10,852 nt of DNA, from positions 1,671,337 to 1,682,188 of the forward strand of contig CP070628.1 of NCBI GenBank assembly GCA_020355985.1, given 5' to 3'. The DNA is from Nitrospirota bacterium. GTDB lineage: Bacteria; Nitrospirota; Nitrospiria; Nitrospirales; UBA8639. The notes beneath the pieces are model-generated. The model was not told where the DNA came from, made no database searches, and worked only from the letters and a program-made list of their open reading frames with translations. Made by a program: the position numbers and the translations under genes. Numbering within the stretch: the stretch's first letter is position 1; the number at the start of each line of letters is the position of its first letter. This document shows, one piece after another, positions 1-6,425 of this stretch.

Positions 1-2
1 AT

Positions 3-197
3 ATGAATCTGACTACCGCTTCCTTGCAAAAATTGTTAGGAGATGTAAAATCCGACCTTGAACATGAGCTCTCTATTCAACGAAGAGAGAAGGGGCGAAG
101 GGCAGATGGACGTGAAGAAGCGTTAGTATTTGTTAGTGACTATTTGGCCAGCCTTATGACTGCTACGGAAATAGAATCAGCTAAAAGTCCAGTCTGA
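3..197 (+). CDS. Short hypothetical protein, possibly 5'-truncated
   Basis: An open frame of 64 codons starts with ATG two bases from the window edge and ends in TGA. The frame may continue upstream, so the true start cannot be judged and no ribosome binding site can be seen. The product is hydrophilic and probably helical, with a charged middle part (around residues 19-40, rich in Glu, Arg and Lys) and no membrane segment or signal peptide. I do not recognise a family. It lies on the same strand as the small membrane protein that follows, with a hairpin between them. Confidence 0.4.
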   Translation: MNLTTASLQKLLGDVKSDLEHELSIQRREKGRRADGREEALVFVSDYLASLMTATEIESAKSPV

Positions 198-218
198 TCA
201 ACTGCACCTTTACTTTTA

Positions 219-243
219 TCTGGACCATGGCACATGGTCCAGA
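219..243. repeat. Perfect inverted repeat, 11-bp arms, 3-nt loop
   Basis: The left arm TCTGGACCATG (219-229) and right arm CATGGTCCAGA (233-243) are exact reverse complements around the loop GCA. As RNA this is a strong hairpin. On neither strand is it followed by a run of T, so it is not a standard intrinsic terminator. It sits between the stop of the first open frame (197) and the small membrane protein gene (265). It could be a transcript-end structure, an operator or a leader hairpin. Confidence 0.6.
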
Positions 244-264
244 ATTATTCCTATCCTTCCCAAT

Positions 265-486
265 ATGGTGTTTACGAAAAAGACCATGATCCGCGAATGG
301 ATTGTACTTGCGGTCTGTCTTGGATTAGGAGCGCATGTCGCTCTCGGGGTGTTATTGCATGGAAGCTTGAATTGGCCCACAGAGTCTTATGGCCTCTATG
401 GGATTTTTTTTGGGATATTTATTTATCTTGTCGTGCAAGTGAGCCGATCTCTATGGTGGGCTTGGAAGGGGCAATCAAAATCGTAG
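265..486 (+). CDS. Small two-helix membrane protein, unknown function
   Basis: This is a 73-residue product. Residues 12-31 and 43-59 form two hydrophobic stretches, joined by a short loop with Asn-Trp-Pro-Thr-Glu. Basic residues lie before the first helix (Lys5, Lys6, Arg10) and after the second (Arg61, Lys68, Lys72), so both ends probably face the cytoplasm. A Trp-rich segment (Trp64, Trp65, Trp67) follows the second helix. The start is uncertain: ATG at 265 and ATG at 286 (residue 8) both keep the helices, and neither has a clear Shine-Dalgarno. A different frame (234-551) is also open here but encodes no membrane pattern. I do not recognise the family. The membrane topology is the main reason to believe the gene. 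Confidence 0.5.
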   Translation: MVFTKKTMIREWIVLAVCLGLGAHVALGVLLHGSLNWPTESYGLYGIFFGIFIYLVVQVSRSLWWAWKGQSKS

Positions 487-555
487 CATTTTTCCGAAAA
501 TTTCCTGAAGGGTTTTGTGCTTGTCTTGTTTCAATTTCAAAAGAAAATTAAAAAT

Positions 556-852
556 TTAAGAAAAATCTGATTTTTCTACCAGAATGCCTTCCTCAATGAG
601 CATTATAGGAATTTGATCTCGAATGGGGTAGACCACGGTCTCATCATTCCGAAGAAGGCCTCCATCAATTTTTTCCGTGACAGTTTGGCCTCCTTTTGTC
701 TTGAGTTTTCCTTGTTCTATTCGTTGATTGAGTCGCTCGACAAGGGTTGGCTCTAAAAGGCGAATGTTTTGTTTGGTATCAGGGCAGCAGAGAATCGATA
801 GCAAGCTTTCGGCAATCATTCCTTTGTCATGAGAAGTTGTATGAGTTTCCAC
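556..852 (-). CDS. Trm112/YcaR-like protein
   Basis: The 98-residue product has the ends of the Trm112 family: LLSILCCPDTKQ (residues 17-28) and YPIRDQIPIMLIEE (75-88). Trm112 proteins are small, often zinc-binding partners of methyltransferases in eukaryotes and archaea; bacterial members such as YcaR are poorly defined. Here only Cys22 and Cys23 are present. The usual second cysteine of CPxC is Thr26, and the later cysteine pair is absent, so zinc binding is doubtful. A roughly 45-residue middle segment rich in Gly, Lys and Thr makes it longer than the compact form of about 60 residues. The start is GTG at 852, chosen because AAAGGAG lies 7 nt upstream. It is transcribed away from the DUF502 gene. 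Confidence 0.82.
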   Translation of the reverse strand: METHTTSHDKGMIAESLLSILCCPDTKQNIRLLEPTLVERLNQRIEQGKLKTKGGQTVTEKIDGGLLRNDETVVYPIRDQIPIMLIEEGILVEKSDFS

Positions 853-859
853 TGAAAGA

Positions 860-866
860 CTCCTTT
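860..866 (-). promoter_or_regulatory. Shine-Dalgarno for the Trm112-like gene
   Basis: AAAGGAG on the minus strand, 7 nt before the GTG codon at 852. It decides the start: the in-frame ATG at 819 (residue 12) has no comparable site. Confidence 0.75.
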
Positions 867-897
867 CAACTGCAGATGGCCTGTGGCGTTCTCAGTA

Positions 898-926
898 AAT
901 GTATCACCACCTCAGTATTGAGGCAA
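898..926 (-). promoter_or_regulatory. Candidate sigma-70 promoter for the Trm112-like gene
   Basis: On the minus strand, TTGCCT (926-921) and TACATT (903-898) are separated by 17 bp, and the -10 hexamer is preceded by TGA, giving an extended -10 form. Each hexamer matches the consensus at four of six bases. Transcription would begin near 890, leaving a leader of about 40 nt that contains the Shine-Dalgarno. This is pattern matching only. Confidence 0.35.
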
Positions 927-929
927 TAC
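910..929. repeat. Two overlapping inverted repeats in the divergent promoter region
   Basis: CCTCA-GTAT-TGAGG (910-923) and GTATTG-AGG-CAATAC (915-929) are both perfect and share bases, so as hairpins they exclude one another. They overlap the -35 and spacer of the candidate promoter reading left. A repressor site is one reading; chance is another. Confidence 0.4.
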
Positions 930-970
930 GGGAAAATAGATTGAGGTTGTAGCTGAGGAAAATTGAGTTT

Positions 971-987
971 GGTATCGTCGTGATACC
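971..987. promoter_or_regulatory. Perfect 17-bp dyad upstream of the DUF502 promoter
   Basis: GGTATC-GTCGT-GATACC, with arms of 6 bp and a spacer of 5 bp, ends 14 bp before the candidate -35 element at 1002. Its size and position suit a dimeric transcription factor. No regulator gene adjoins it. Confidence 0.35.
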
Positions 988-1001
988 CTGAAAAAACAGC
1001 T

Positions 1002-1031
1002 TTGATAGAATTGCCGTTGATAGCATACAAT
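1002..1031 (+). promoter_or_regulatory. Candidate sigma-70 promoter for the DUF502 gene
   Basis: TTGATA (1002-1007) and TACAAT (1026-1031) are 18 bp apart. The first matches the -35 consensus at four of six positions and the second matches the -10 consensus at five of six. The predicted start of transcription (about 1038) almost coincides with the ATG at 1040. Confidence 0.45.
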
Positions 1032-1039
1032 CTTGTTTT

Positions 1040-1675
1040 ATGATTTCATTTTCTCTACATCATCTTCAGCGGTACTTTCTTACAGGCCTCTTTATCATTG
1101 TTCCAGCCTGGGGAACAGTCCTCGTCCTCTATACGCTCTTTGAGGTCTTAGAGAACATGACAGTTGATATTGTCTGGGCTTTCTATGGAGTCACCATTCC
1201 TGGCTCCGGAATAACATTTTTTTGCTTGCTGGTTCTTTGGATTGGGATGGGAACGACATATATTATCGGACAACGGATTCATCAGAAATTTGAATCCTCT
1301 CTGGAACAAATTCCCCTTGTGCGAAGTATTTATCATACATTGAAAAGTATGGCCGATGTCCTCAAATTTAGTGAGCGGTTTGGACAGAGCAAGGTCGTGG
1401 CATTTCCATTTCCTCGTGATGGATTATGGGCGCTCGGGTTTGATATGGGCTTTCCTCCATCAAGGTTGCAAATCTCTTCAGATGGTCCATTGGTCATGGT
1501 GTTTGTTCCAACCGCTATTCATCCTTTTACTGGGTATTTGGCATTTGTTCCGGAAGATCGAGTGAATCGAATTCAATTACGTCCCGAAGAGGCCATGAAA
1601 ATGGAATTTTCCGCTGGATTGTACCGTCCGCCATCCGGGTGGCTCACTCCAGCAAGGCTACCTCGGACCTCCTAA
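1040..1675 (+). CDS. DUF502 family membrane protein
   Basis: The 211-residue product has the DUF502 layout. Transmembrane helices lie at about residues 12-34 and 55-77. They are followed by a conserved cytoplasmic or peripheral part with the IPLVRSIYHTLKS segment, a Val-rich MVFVPTAIHPFTGYLAFVP segment and a C-terminal FSAGLYRPPSG. The family is widespread in bacteria and plants (COV-like proteins) and its molecular role is not settled. The ATG at 1040 is the only plausible start, since the next Met is residue 40, inside the region after helix 1. No Shine-Dalgarno precedes it. The stop codon overlaps the next gene's ATG by one base, so the two are likely co-translated. Confidence 0.9.
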   Translation: MISFSLHHLQRYFLTGLFIIVPAWGTVLVLYTLFEVLENMTVDIVWAFYGVTIPGSGITFFCLLVLWIGMGTTYIIGQRIHQKFESSLEQIPLVRSIYHTLKSMADVLKFSERFGQSKVVAFPFPRDGLWALGFDMGFPPSRLQISSDGPLVMVFVPTAIHPFTGYLAFVPEDRVNRIQLRPEEAMKMEFSAGLYRPPSGWLTPARLPRTS

Positions 1676-2211
1676 TGTCATTAGCCGCCATGAAAAAACA
1701 CGGGAATCTACAAATCAGGCCTGCGACCATGGCTGATGTAGAAACGATTAGTGCATTTAATGCAGCATTGGCAAGGGAGACGGAAGCTCGAACTCTCGAC
1801 GGCCAAATTTTGCAGGCAGGAGTGGAAACCATACTACAAGATCCTAGTAAGGGGTGGTATGCAGTAGCTGTAAACTTGCATGATTCTGCTCAATCTAAAG
1901 TCATTGGTCAGGTCCTCATTACCTATGAGTGGAGTGATTGGCGAAATGGCAATTTTTGGTGGTTTCAAAGTCTCTATGTTGATCCGCAATATCGTCATCA
2001 GGGTGTCTTTCGTCAGTTATATGATTATGTACATAAGCAAGCTCAGGCGAATCCTGAGAGGGTATGTGGGTTTCGTTTATATGTGGAACGGGATAATCAG
2101 CAAGCGCATCAGGCCTATACGCATATTGGATTTCAAAAAACCGCTTACCAGATGCATGAGATCGACTTTACTTCGAATCCCCCCTCATTTCCTGCTATTT
2201 CAGCTTTGTGA
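1675..2211 (+). CDS. GNAT family N-acetyltransferase
   Basis: The 178-residue protein is predicted to transfer an acyl group from acyl-CoA to an amine. It opens with the GNAT N-terminal strand and helix (LQIRPATMADVETISAFN, residues 12-29). Motif A is LYVDPQYRHQGVFRQL (100-115), where Arg107, Gln109 and Gly110 belong to the CoA pyrophosphate loop. Motif B follows as NQQAHQAYTHIGF near the C-terminus. Phe112 replaces the usual Gly or Ala of (Q/R)xxGx(G/A), a known variation. I chose ATG 1675 because TAATG couples it to the DUF502 stop. GTG 1639 would add 12 residues unlike the family, and ATG 1690 is also possible. The substrate cannot be told from sequence. Confidence 0.87.
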   Translation: MSLAAMKKHGNLQIRPATMADVETISAFNAALARETEARTLDGQILQAGVETILQDPSKGWYAVAVNLHDSAQSKVIGQVLITYEWSDWRNGNFWWFQSLYVDPQYRHQGVFRQLYDYVHKQAQANPERVCGFRLYVERDNQQAHQAYTHIGFQKTAYQMHEIDFTSNPPSFPAISAL

Positions 2212-2263
2212 ATGACTATGAAAGTCTTTCTCATACGCTTCTAACGAACGAAAATTCAACGAT

Positions 2264-3538
2264 ATGTGTGTGCGAATTGATATCCCTTGGCTCAAATCCT
2301 GTTTTATGAGTACCTTGATTTTAAGTTCGTGGGGATTCTCAACAGGCCTGGCTGAGCCTTTGCAATTTTCGTCCCGCACAGAAACCCGTCCGCATATTCG
2401 AGATCTTGGAGTCAAAATTGGTCAATACGAATCGGGCGAATGGAATGCCATCACTGATGTTCCTGGAGTAAAGGTGGGCCATGTCACAATCAATGAAGGC
2501 AAAGGAACTTTGAATCCTGGGTTTGGACCAGTTCGGACCGGAGTCACGGTTGTTATTCCTCGAGATGATGTATGGCATCACAAGGTTCCAGCCGGAGCCT
2601 TTGTCCTAAATGGGACTGGTGAAATGACAGGGTTAGCATGGATAGCCGAATCCGGATTTTTGGAATACCCAATTGCCTTGACCAATACGCTAAATGTGCC
2701 TCGAGTTGCCGATGGAGTGATGAGTTGGATGATCAAGCAGTATCCCGGCATTGGCATCACCGATGATACACTTACCCCTGTGGTCGCTGAATGTGATGAT
2801 AGCCGGTTAAATGACAGTCAAGGTCGGCATGTTTCATCGGAAGAGGTTGTTCAGGCATTGGAAACAGCCGCAAGCGGTCCTGTGCAAGAAGGATCTGTGG
2901 GCGCGGGTACAGGTATGGTGTCGTATCAATTTAAAGGAGGGATTGGTACGGCTTCACGGGTTCTTCCTCTTGAAAAAGGGGGCTATCGAATAGGGGTCCT
3001 GGTGAATGCGAATCATGGACGCCGGCATGAATTCACCATCGCTGGAGTCCCAGTTGGCCGATTATATAAGAATGAAGACAAGAGTGTTTCCCAAGAAACA
3101 ATTAGGGGTACCCCCTCTCTTATTTCAAAAAACCTTCGACATCTCAAGCGGCAGGATAGTGGGTCCATAATAATAATCGTGGCAACTGATGCCCCACTGG
3201 ATGCTCGCCAACTGACCCGTTTGTCCAAAAGAGCGACGATTGGTTTGGCTCGAACGGGGTCGATCTCGCATCACGGTAGTGGTGATTTTGTGTTAGCGTT
3301 TTCCACGGGGAATAGCATTCCGCATTACCCAAAAGATCCAACCTATGTCATGATCCATCTTGCCGATACACATCTCAATTCACTTTTCCAAGCCACAGTA
3401 GAGGCAACCGAGGAGGCAATTTTGAATGCCTTATTACAAGCCACGACCGTGACGGGACGAGATGACCGACGATTTGAGGCCATTTCAATAAAGGAGCTGC
3501 GTTCCATTTTGGCAACCTATCCGTCATCGAAAAATTAA
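2264..3538 (+). CDS. Exported P1 (S58/DmpA) family aminopeptidase
   Basis: The 424-residue protein belongs to the self-cleaving N-terminal-nucleophile hydrolases typified by the L-aminopeptidase D-Ala-esterase/amidase DmpA. Landmarks are the opening NAITDVPGVKVGH, a FKGGIGTASR segment, VNANHG (residues 248-252, with Asn250 the likely counterpart of the DmpA catalytic Asn) and DSGSIIIIVATDAPL. Cleavage would fall between Gly300 and Ser301, freeing Ser301 as nucleophile. GLARTGS and GSGDFVLAFST follow in the beta chain. Residues 1-30 look like a signal peptide (Arg4, Lys11, hydrophobic 13-25, cleavage after Gly-Leu-Ala30), so the enzyme probably acts in the periplasm. Starting at Met15 would remove the basic n-region. 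It lies 52 bp after the GNAT gene with no clear promoter. Confidence 0.92.
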   Translation: MCVRIDIPWLKSCFMSTLILSSWGFSTGLAEPLQFSSRTETRPHIRDLGVKIGQYESGEWNAITDVPGVKVGHVTINEGKGTLNPGFGPVRTGVTVVIPRDDVWHHKVPAGAFVLNGTGEMTGLAWIAESGFLEYPIALTNTLNVPRVADGVMSWMIKQYPGIGITDDTLTPVVAECDDSRLNDSQGRHVSSEEVVQALETAASGPVQEGSVGAGTGMVSYQFKGGIGTASRVLPLEKGGYRIGVLVNANHGRRHEFTIAGVPVGRLYKNEDKSVSQETIRGTPSLISKNLRHLKRQDSGSIIIIVATDAPLDARQLTRLSKRATIGLARTGSISHHGSGDFVLAFSTGNSIPHYPKDPTYVMIHLADTHLNSLFQATVEATEEAILNALLQATTVTGRDDRRFEAISIKELRSILATYPSSKN

Positions 3539-3598
3539 ACTTCAATGATCAAAGGTCACTGCTAAACGTTCGTTGTTCGATGCGGAATTGATGACATC

Positions 3599-4783
3599 AT
3601 GATGCAATGCCATGTGGCGGTTTCTCAAGATTCCAATCCTCAGCAGGCTGCTCAAGTCGTCTCACGATCCGTTCATGACGCATTAGGCGGATTAGACTGT
3701 GATTTCGCCTGTGTCTTTTTTTCTCCTCATTTTAAAGAAGACGTGCAATCCGTGGTTGAAATTTTGCGCAAAAATTTTAGCCCGAAAATATTAATTGGTT
3801 GTATGGGAGCCGGCGTGATTGGAGGAACACAAGAAATCGAAGAGCATCCTGGACTTGTGCTTTGGGGATTGAGCAATCCCAGTATGAAAATCACCCCCTT
3901 TCATCTGACTCCGAAGAAAAATGGAGAGAAAATTTCATTAGAAGGTTGGCCAGATATGTTGGAAGAGCCTGCGGCCACTCGAACGTTTCTTTTTTTGGCT
4001 GACCCATTTTCAACGCCGATAGACGAATTATTTGCCCTCTTGGATCACCATGCTCCTGGTTCCTCCGCCATTGGAGGGATCGCCAGTGGAGAGATGGATG
4101 AAGGGGAATCGCGATTGGTCTTAAACGAACAGACTTTTGAATCGGGAATAGTCGGTGTGGCAATCCAGGGCGGAGGGGAAATACGAATGGTCGTGTCGCA
4201 GGGGTGTCAACCGATTGGAGAGCGATATGTGGTGACAAAGGTTGACCGGAACGTTGTTCAAGAACTTGGCGGCATCCCTCCATTAGAACGATTAGAGGCA
4301 ACCTTGAAGGCTTTGGGGGAATCTGAACGACAGCATGCTGCGAATGGGTTGCAGGTGGGGATTGCAATGGACGAGCATCGTGCGGAATTTGGTCAAGGAG
4401 ATTTTTTGATTCGTGGCTTGTTAGGTGCGGATCGGCAATCCGGTTTTCTGGCCATAGCCGATTTTGTCCAGGAAGGACAAACCATTCAGTTTCATATTCG
4501 TGATGCCAATGCAGCAGGCGCCGATTTAACCGAGTTGCTCTCCAGAGAGCGCTTAGTGTCTCCAAACGATCAGCCCAAAGGGGCTTTACTTTTTAGTTGC
4601 AATGGCCGAGGGCAGCAGTTTTTTCAGACACCGCACCATGATGTCGCAGCAGTGCATCAACATATGGGCATGCTTCCCGTTGCCGGGTTTTTTGCAGGTG
4701 GAGAAATTGGGCCAGTTGGAGGAAAGAATTATTTGCATGGCTATACGGCCAGTATGGCACTATTTTATGATAACCCTCCGTAG
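3599..4783 (+). CDS. FIST N/C domain protein
   Basis: The 394-residue soluble protein has a FIST_N domain (about residues 20-195, with VFFSPHF, LIGCMGAGVIGG and SSAIGGIASG) and a FIST_C domain (about 215-375, with RGLLGADRQSGFLAIAD, GALLFSCNGRG and VAGFFAGGEIGPVGG). FIST is a proposed ligand-binding sensory module, thought to bind small ligands such as amino acids. It is often fused to kinases or cyclase domains; here there is no output domain. The start is one of two adjacent codons (ATG 3599 or ATG 3602) with only a weak upstream GGA, and a mini open frame ATG-ACA-TCA-TGA at 3591 overlaps it. The flanking exported proteins do not reveal its partner. Confidence 0.88.
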   Translation: MMQCHVAVSQDSNPQQAAQVVSRSVHDALGGLDCDFACVFFSPHFKEDVQSVVEILRKNFSPKILIGCMGAGVIGGTQEIEEHPGLVLWGLSNPSMKITPFHLTPKKNGEKISLEGWPDMLEEPAATRTFLFLADPFSTPIDELFALLDHHAPGSSAIGGIASGEMDEGESRLVLNEQTFESGIVGVAIQGGGEIRMVVSQGCQPIGERYVVTKVDRNVVQELGGIPPLERLEATLKALGESERQHAANGLQVGIAMDEHRAEFGQGDFLIRGLLGADRQSGFLAIADFVQEGQTIQFHIRDANAAGADLTELLSRERLVSPNDQPKGALLFSCNGRGQQFFQTPHHDVAAVHQHMGMLPVAGFFAGGEIGPVGGKNYLHGYTASMALFYDNPP

Positions 4784-4845
4784 CTAACTATTACATTCAA
4801 TCAACTCAACCTTCAGCACAAACCATAACCATTGGAGAGTCCATT

Positions 4846-5307
4846 ATGAAGAAAAGGATTGTGTGGTCATCCCTAATTTTTTTATCCCCGAATCTTAAAA
4901 GATGCGTGCTATTGGTACTGTTTGGAATATTCATCCTGCCACTTGCCGGGCATGCTGCTGAAAAGGAGATGGTGAAGACTCCGTCAGGGTTGCAATATGC
5001 TGATCTTGTCGTAGGCAAGGGTCGTGAGGCGCATGCAGGAGAAACGGCCACGGTGCATTATACTGGGACGCTTGTTGATGGAACAAAGTTTGATAGTTCA
5101 AAAGATCGCAATAACCCTTTCTCATTCAGACTCGGAGCAGGGCATGTAATCAAAGGATGGGATGAAGGTGTGGAAGGCATGAAAATCGGTGGAACTCGTA
5201 AGTTAGTCATTCCATCAGAATTAGGGTACGGAGCCAGAGGTGCAGGGTCGGCCATTCCCCCGAATGCGACTCTGATTTTTGAAGTAGAACTTCTGGACCT
5301 GCGTTAA
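4846..5307 (+). CDS. Exported FKBP-type peptidyl-prolyl isomerase
   Basis: The 153-residue product catalyses cis-trans isomerisation of Xaa-Pro bonds, probably in the periplasm. A signal peptide spans residues 1-38: basic n-region including Lys18 and Arg19, hydrophobic 20-33, cleavage near Gly-His-Ala-Ala. Its n-region is long, since residues 5-13 are also hydrophobic. One FKBP domain (about 45-153) follows. Active-site counterparts are visible: Tyr72, Phe82, Asp83, Phe94, Val101, Ile102, Trp105, Tyr128 and Phe145. The domain is intact and resembles the C-terminal domain of Mip or FkpA without the dimerisation helices. The start at 4846 is set by GGAG at 4834-4837, 8 nt upstream. The TAA overlaps the gcvT ATG by one base. 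Confidence 0.94.
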   Translation: MKKRIVWSSLIFLSPNLKRCVLLVLFGIFILPLAGHAAEKEMVKTPSGLQYADLVVGKGREAHAGETATVHYTGTLVDGTKFDSSKDRNNPFSFRLGAGHVIKGWDEGVEGMKIGGTRKLVIPSELGYGARGAGSAIPPNATLIFEVELLDLR

Positions 5308-6404
5308 TGAACGAAACTCCCCTTACCACAACTCATCGTGCGCATAAGGCCAAGTTGGTGGACTTTGCCGGATGGTTGATGCCCATGCAATATACGGGGG
5401 TTTTGGATGAATACCATGCCGTTCGTCAGGGGGTTGGCCTATTCGATGTCAGCCATATGGGACGGATCAACGTAACAGGCGACCAAGCGGAAAATTTTTT
5501 GCAGTGGGTTAGCACAAATGATATCAGTCGGCTTGCTGTGGGACATGCTCAATACAGTATGGTTTGCCAGGAGTCTGGAGGTATATTAGATGACATTTTT
5601 ATTTACAAAACTGGTCAAACAGAATTTCTGGTCTGTGTAAATGCCTCAAATCGGGTCAAGATACTTGAATGGTTTCAGGGGAACCAGCAAACGAAATTTC
5701 CACAAGTCGGCATTCGCGATCAATCGGAAGAGTTAGCCCAATTGGCCATTCAAGGGCCGTTATCACAGGCGTTACTACGGAAGGTGATCGGGTCAACCGT
5801 TGAAAGGTTAAAGCCTCGCCGGTGCCTTACGATTGAAGCGAAGGGGTTTTCCGGACTTCTGAGTCGTACAGGCTATACTGGGGAAATTGGCTATGAATGG
5901 TACCTGCCGGCAAGGGAGGCCCAACAGGCTTGGGAACAATTATTGAAAGCTGGAGACGACGATCAGGTCAAACCGGCGGGGCTTGGCGCAAGGGACCTGC
6001 TTCGACTAGACGTTGGATATTTGCTCTATGGTAACGATATGGATGAGCAGACGACACCGTTAGAAGTAGGAGCAGAATGGGTGGTGGCGTGGAACAAAGA
6101 ACGGTTTCAGGGCCAACCAGCCCTACTGCAACAAAGAGAGCAAGGGTTAACGAGAAGGCTTGTAGGATTTGAAATGAATGAAAGAGGGATCCCAAGACAT
6201 GATATGGAAATAGTTAAGGACGGAAAGACTGTTGGAAACGTCACCAGTGGGAACTTTTCTCCCATTTTACAAAAAGGTATTGGATTAGGGTGGCTTCCAA
6301 TAGCCCTGTGTAAGGAAGGGACCCTGGTAGAAATTGATATTCGCGGGAAACATGTGCCTGCCAAAGTGGTCAAACCGCCATTCTATAAACGCCAAAAACC
6401 TTAA
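5307..6404 (+). CDS. gcvT: Aminomethyltransferase, glycine cleavage T protein
   Basis: The 365-residue protein is a full-length T protein. It transfers the methylene group from aminomethyl-lipoyl H protein to tetrahydrofolate, releasing ammonia. Conserved segments are VDFAGWLMPMQY (18-29), GLFDVSHMG (44-52), GGILDDI (91-97, carrying the folate-site Asp), LSRTGYTGEIGYE, and GLGARDLLRLDVGYLLYGNDM followed by TTPLEVG. The C-terminal barrel contains GNVTSGNFSP and GIGLGWLP. The start ATG 5307 lies inside the TAATG overlap with the FKBP gene, so translation is probably coupled. No gcvH or gcvP follows; the next gene is a Nudix hydrolase 21 bp downstream, so the rest of the system must lie elsewhere or be absent. 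Confidence 0.96.
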   Translation: MNETPLTTTHRAHKAKLVDFAGWLMPMQYTGVLDEYHAVRQGVGLFDVSHMGRINVTGDQAENFLQWVSTNDISRLAVGHAQYSMVCQESGGILDDIFIYKTGQTEFLVCVNASNRVKILEWFQGNQQTKFPQVGIRDQSEELAQLAIQGPLSQALLRKVIGSTVERLKPRRCLTIEAKGFSGLLSRTGYTGEIGYEWYLPAREAQQAWEQLLKAGDDDQVKPAGLGARDLLRLDVGYLLYGNDMDEQTTPLEVGAEWVVAWNKERFQGQPALLQQREQGLTRRLVGFEMNERGIPRHDMEIVKDGKTVGNVTSGNFSPILQKGIGLGWLPIALCKEGTLVEIDIRGKHVPAKVVKPPFYKRQKP

Positions 6405-6425
6405 TTCCAGTTGTTATCCACAAGA

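Noticed and set aside
234..551. 105-codon open frame overlapping the small membrane protein gene
   Set aside because: It shares DNA with the frame at 265-486, has no membrane or domain pattern, and its first codons fall inside the hairpin. The two-helix pattern in the other frame is more gene-like.
556..852. GGQ tripeptide in the Trm112-like protein, as in release factors
   Set aside because: It lies in a Gly/Lys/Thr-rich insert without any other release-factor feature, so it is most likely a coincidence.
3547..3560. GATCAAAGGTCACT resembling GATCAGAGGTCATT at 9928-9941
   Set aside because: The two 14-mers match at 12 positions and both follow stop codons, but many such pairs are expected by chance in 10 kb.
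3589..3599. TGATG-A-CATCA palindrome at the FIST start codon
   Set aside because: The arms are only 5 bp and made of ATG/CAT-type trinucleotides that easily form palindromes around start codons.
3891..4565. Antisense open frame of 224 codons opposite the FIST gene
   Set aside because: It lies wholly within the well-supported FIST coding sequence on the other strand, is rich in Arg, His and Pro as codon shadows often are, and shows no recognisable domain.
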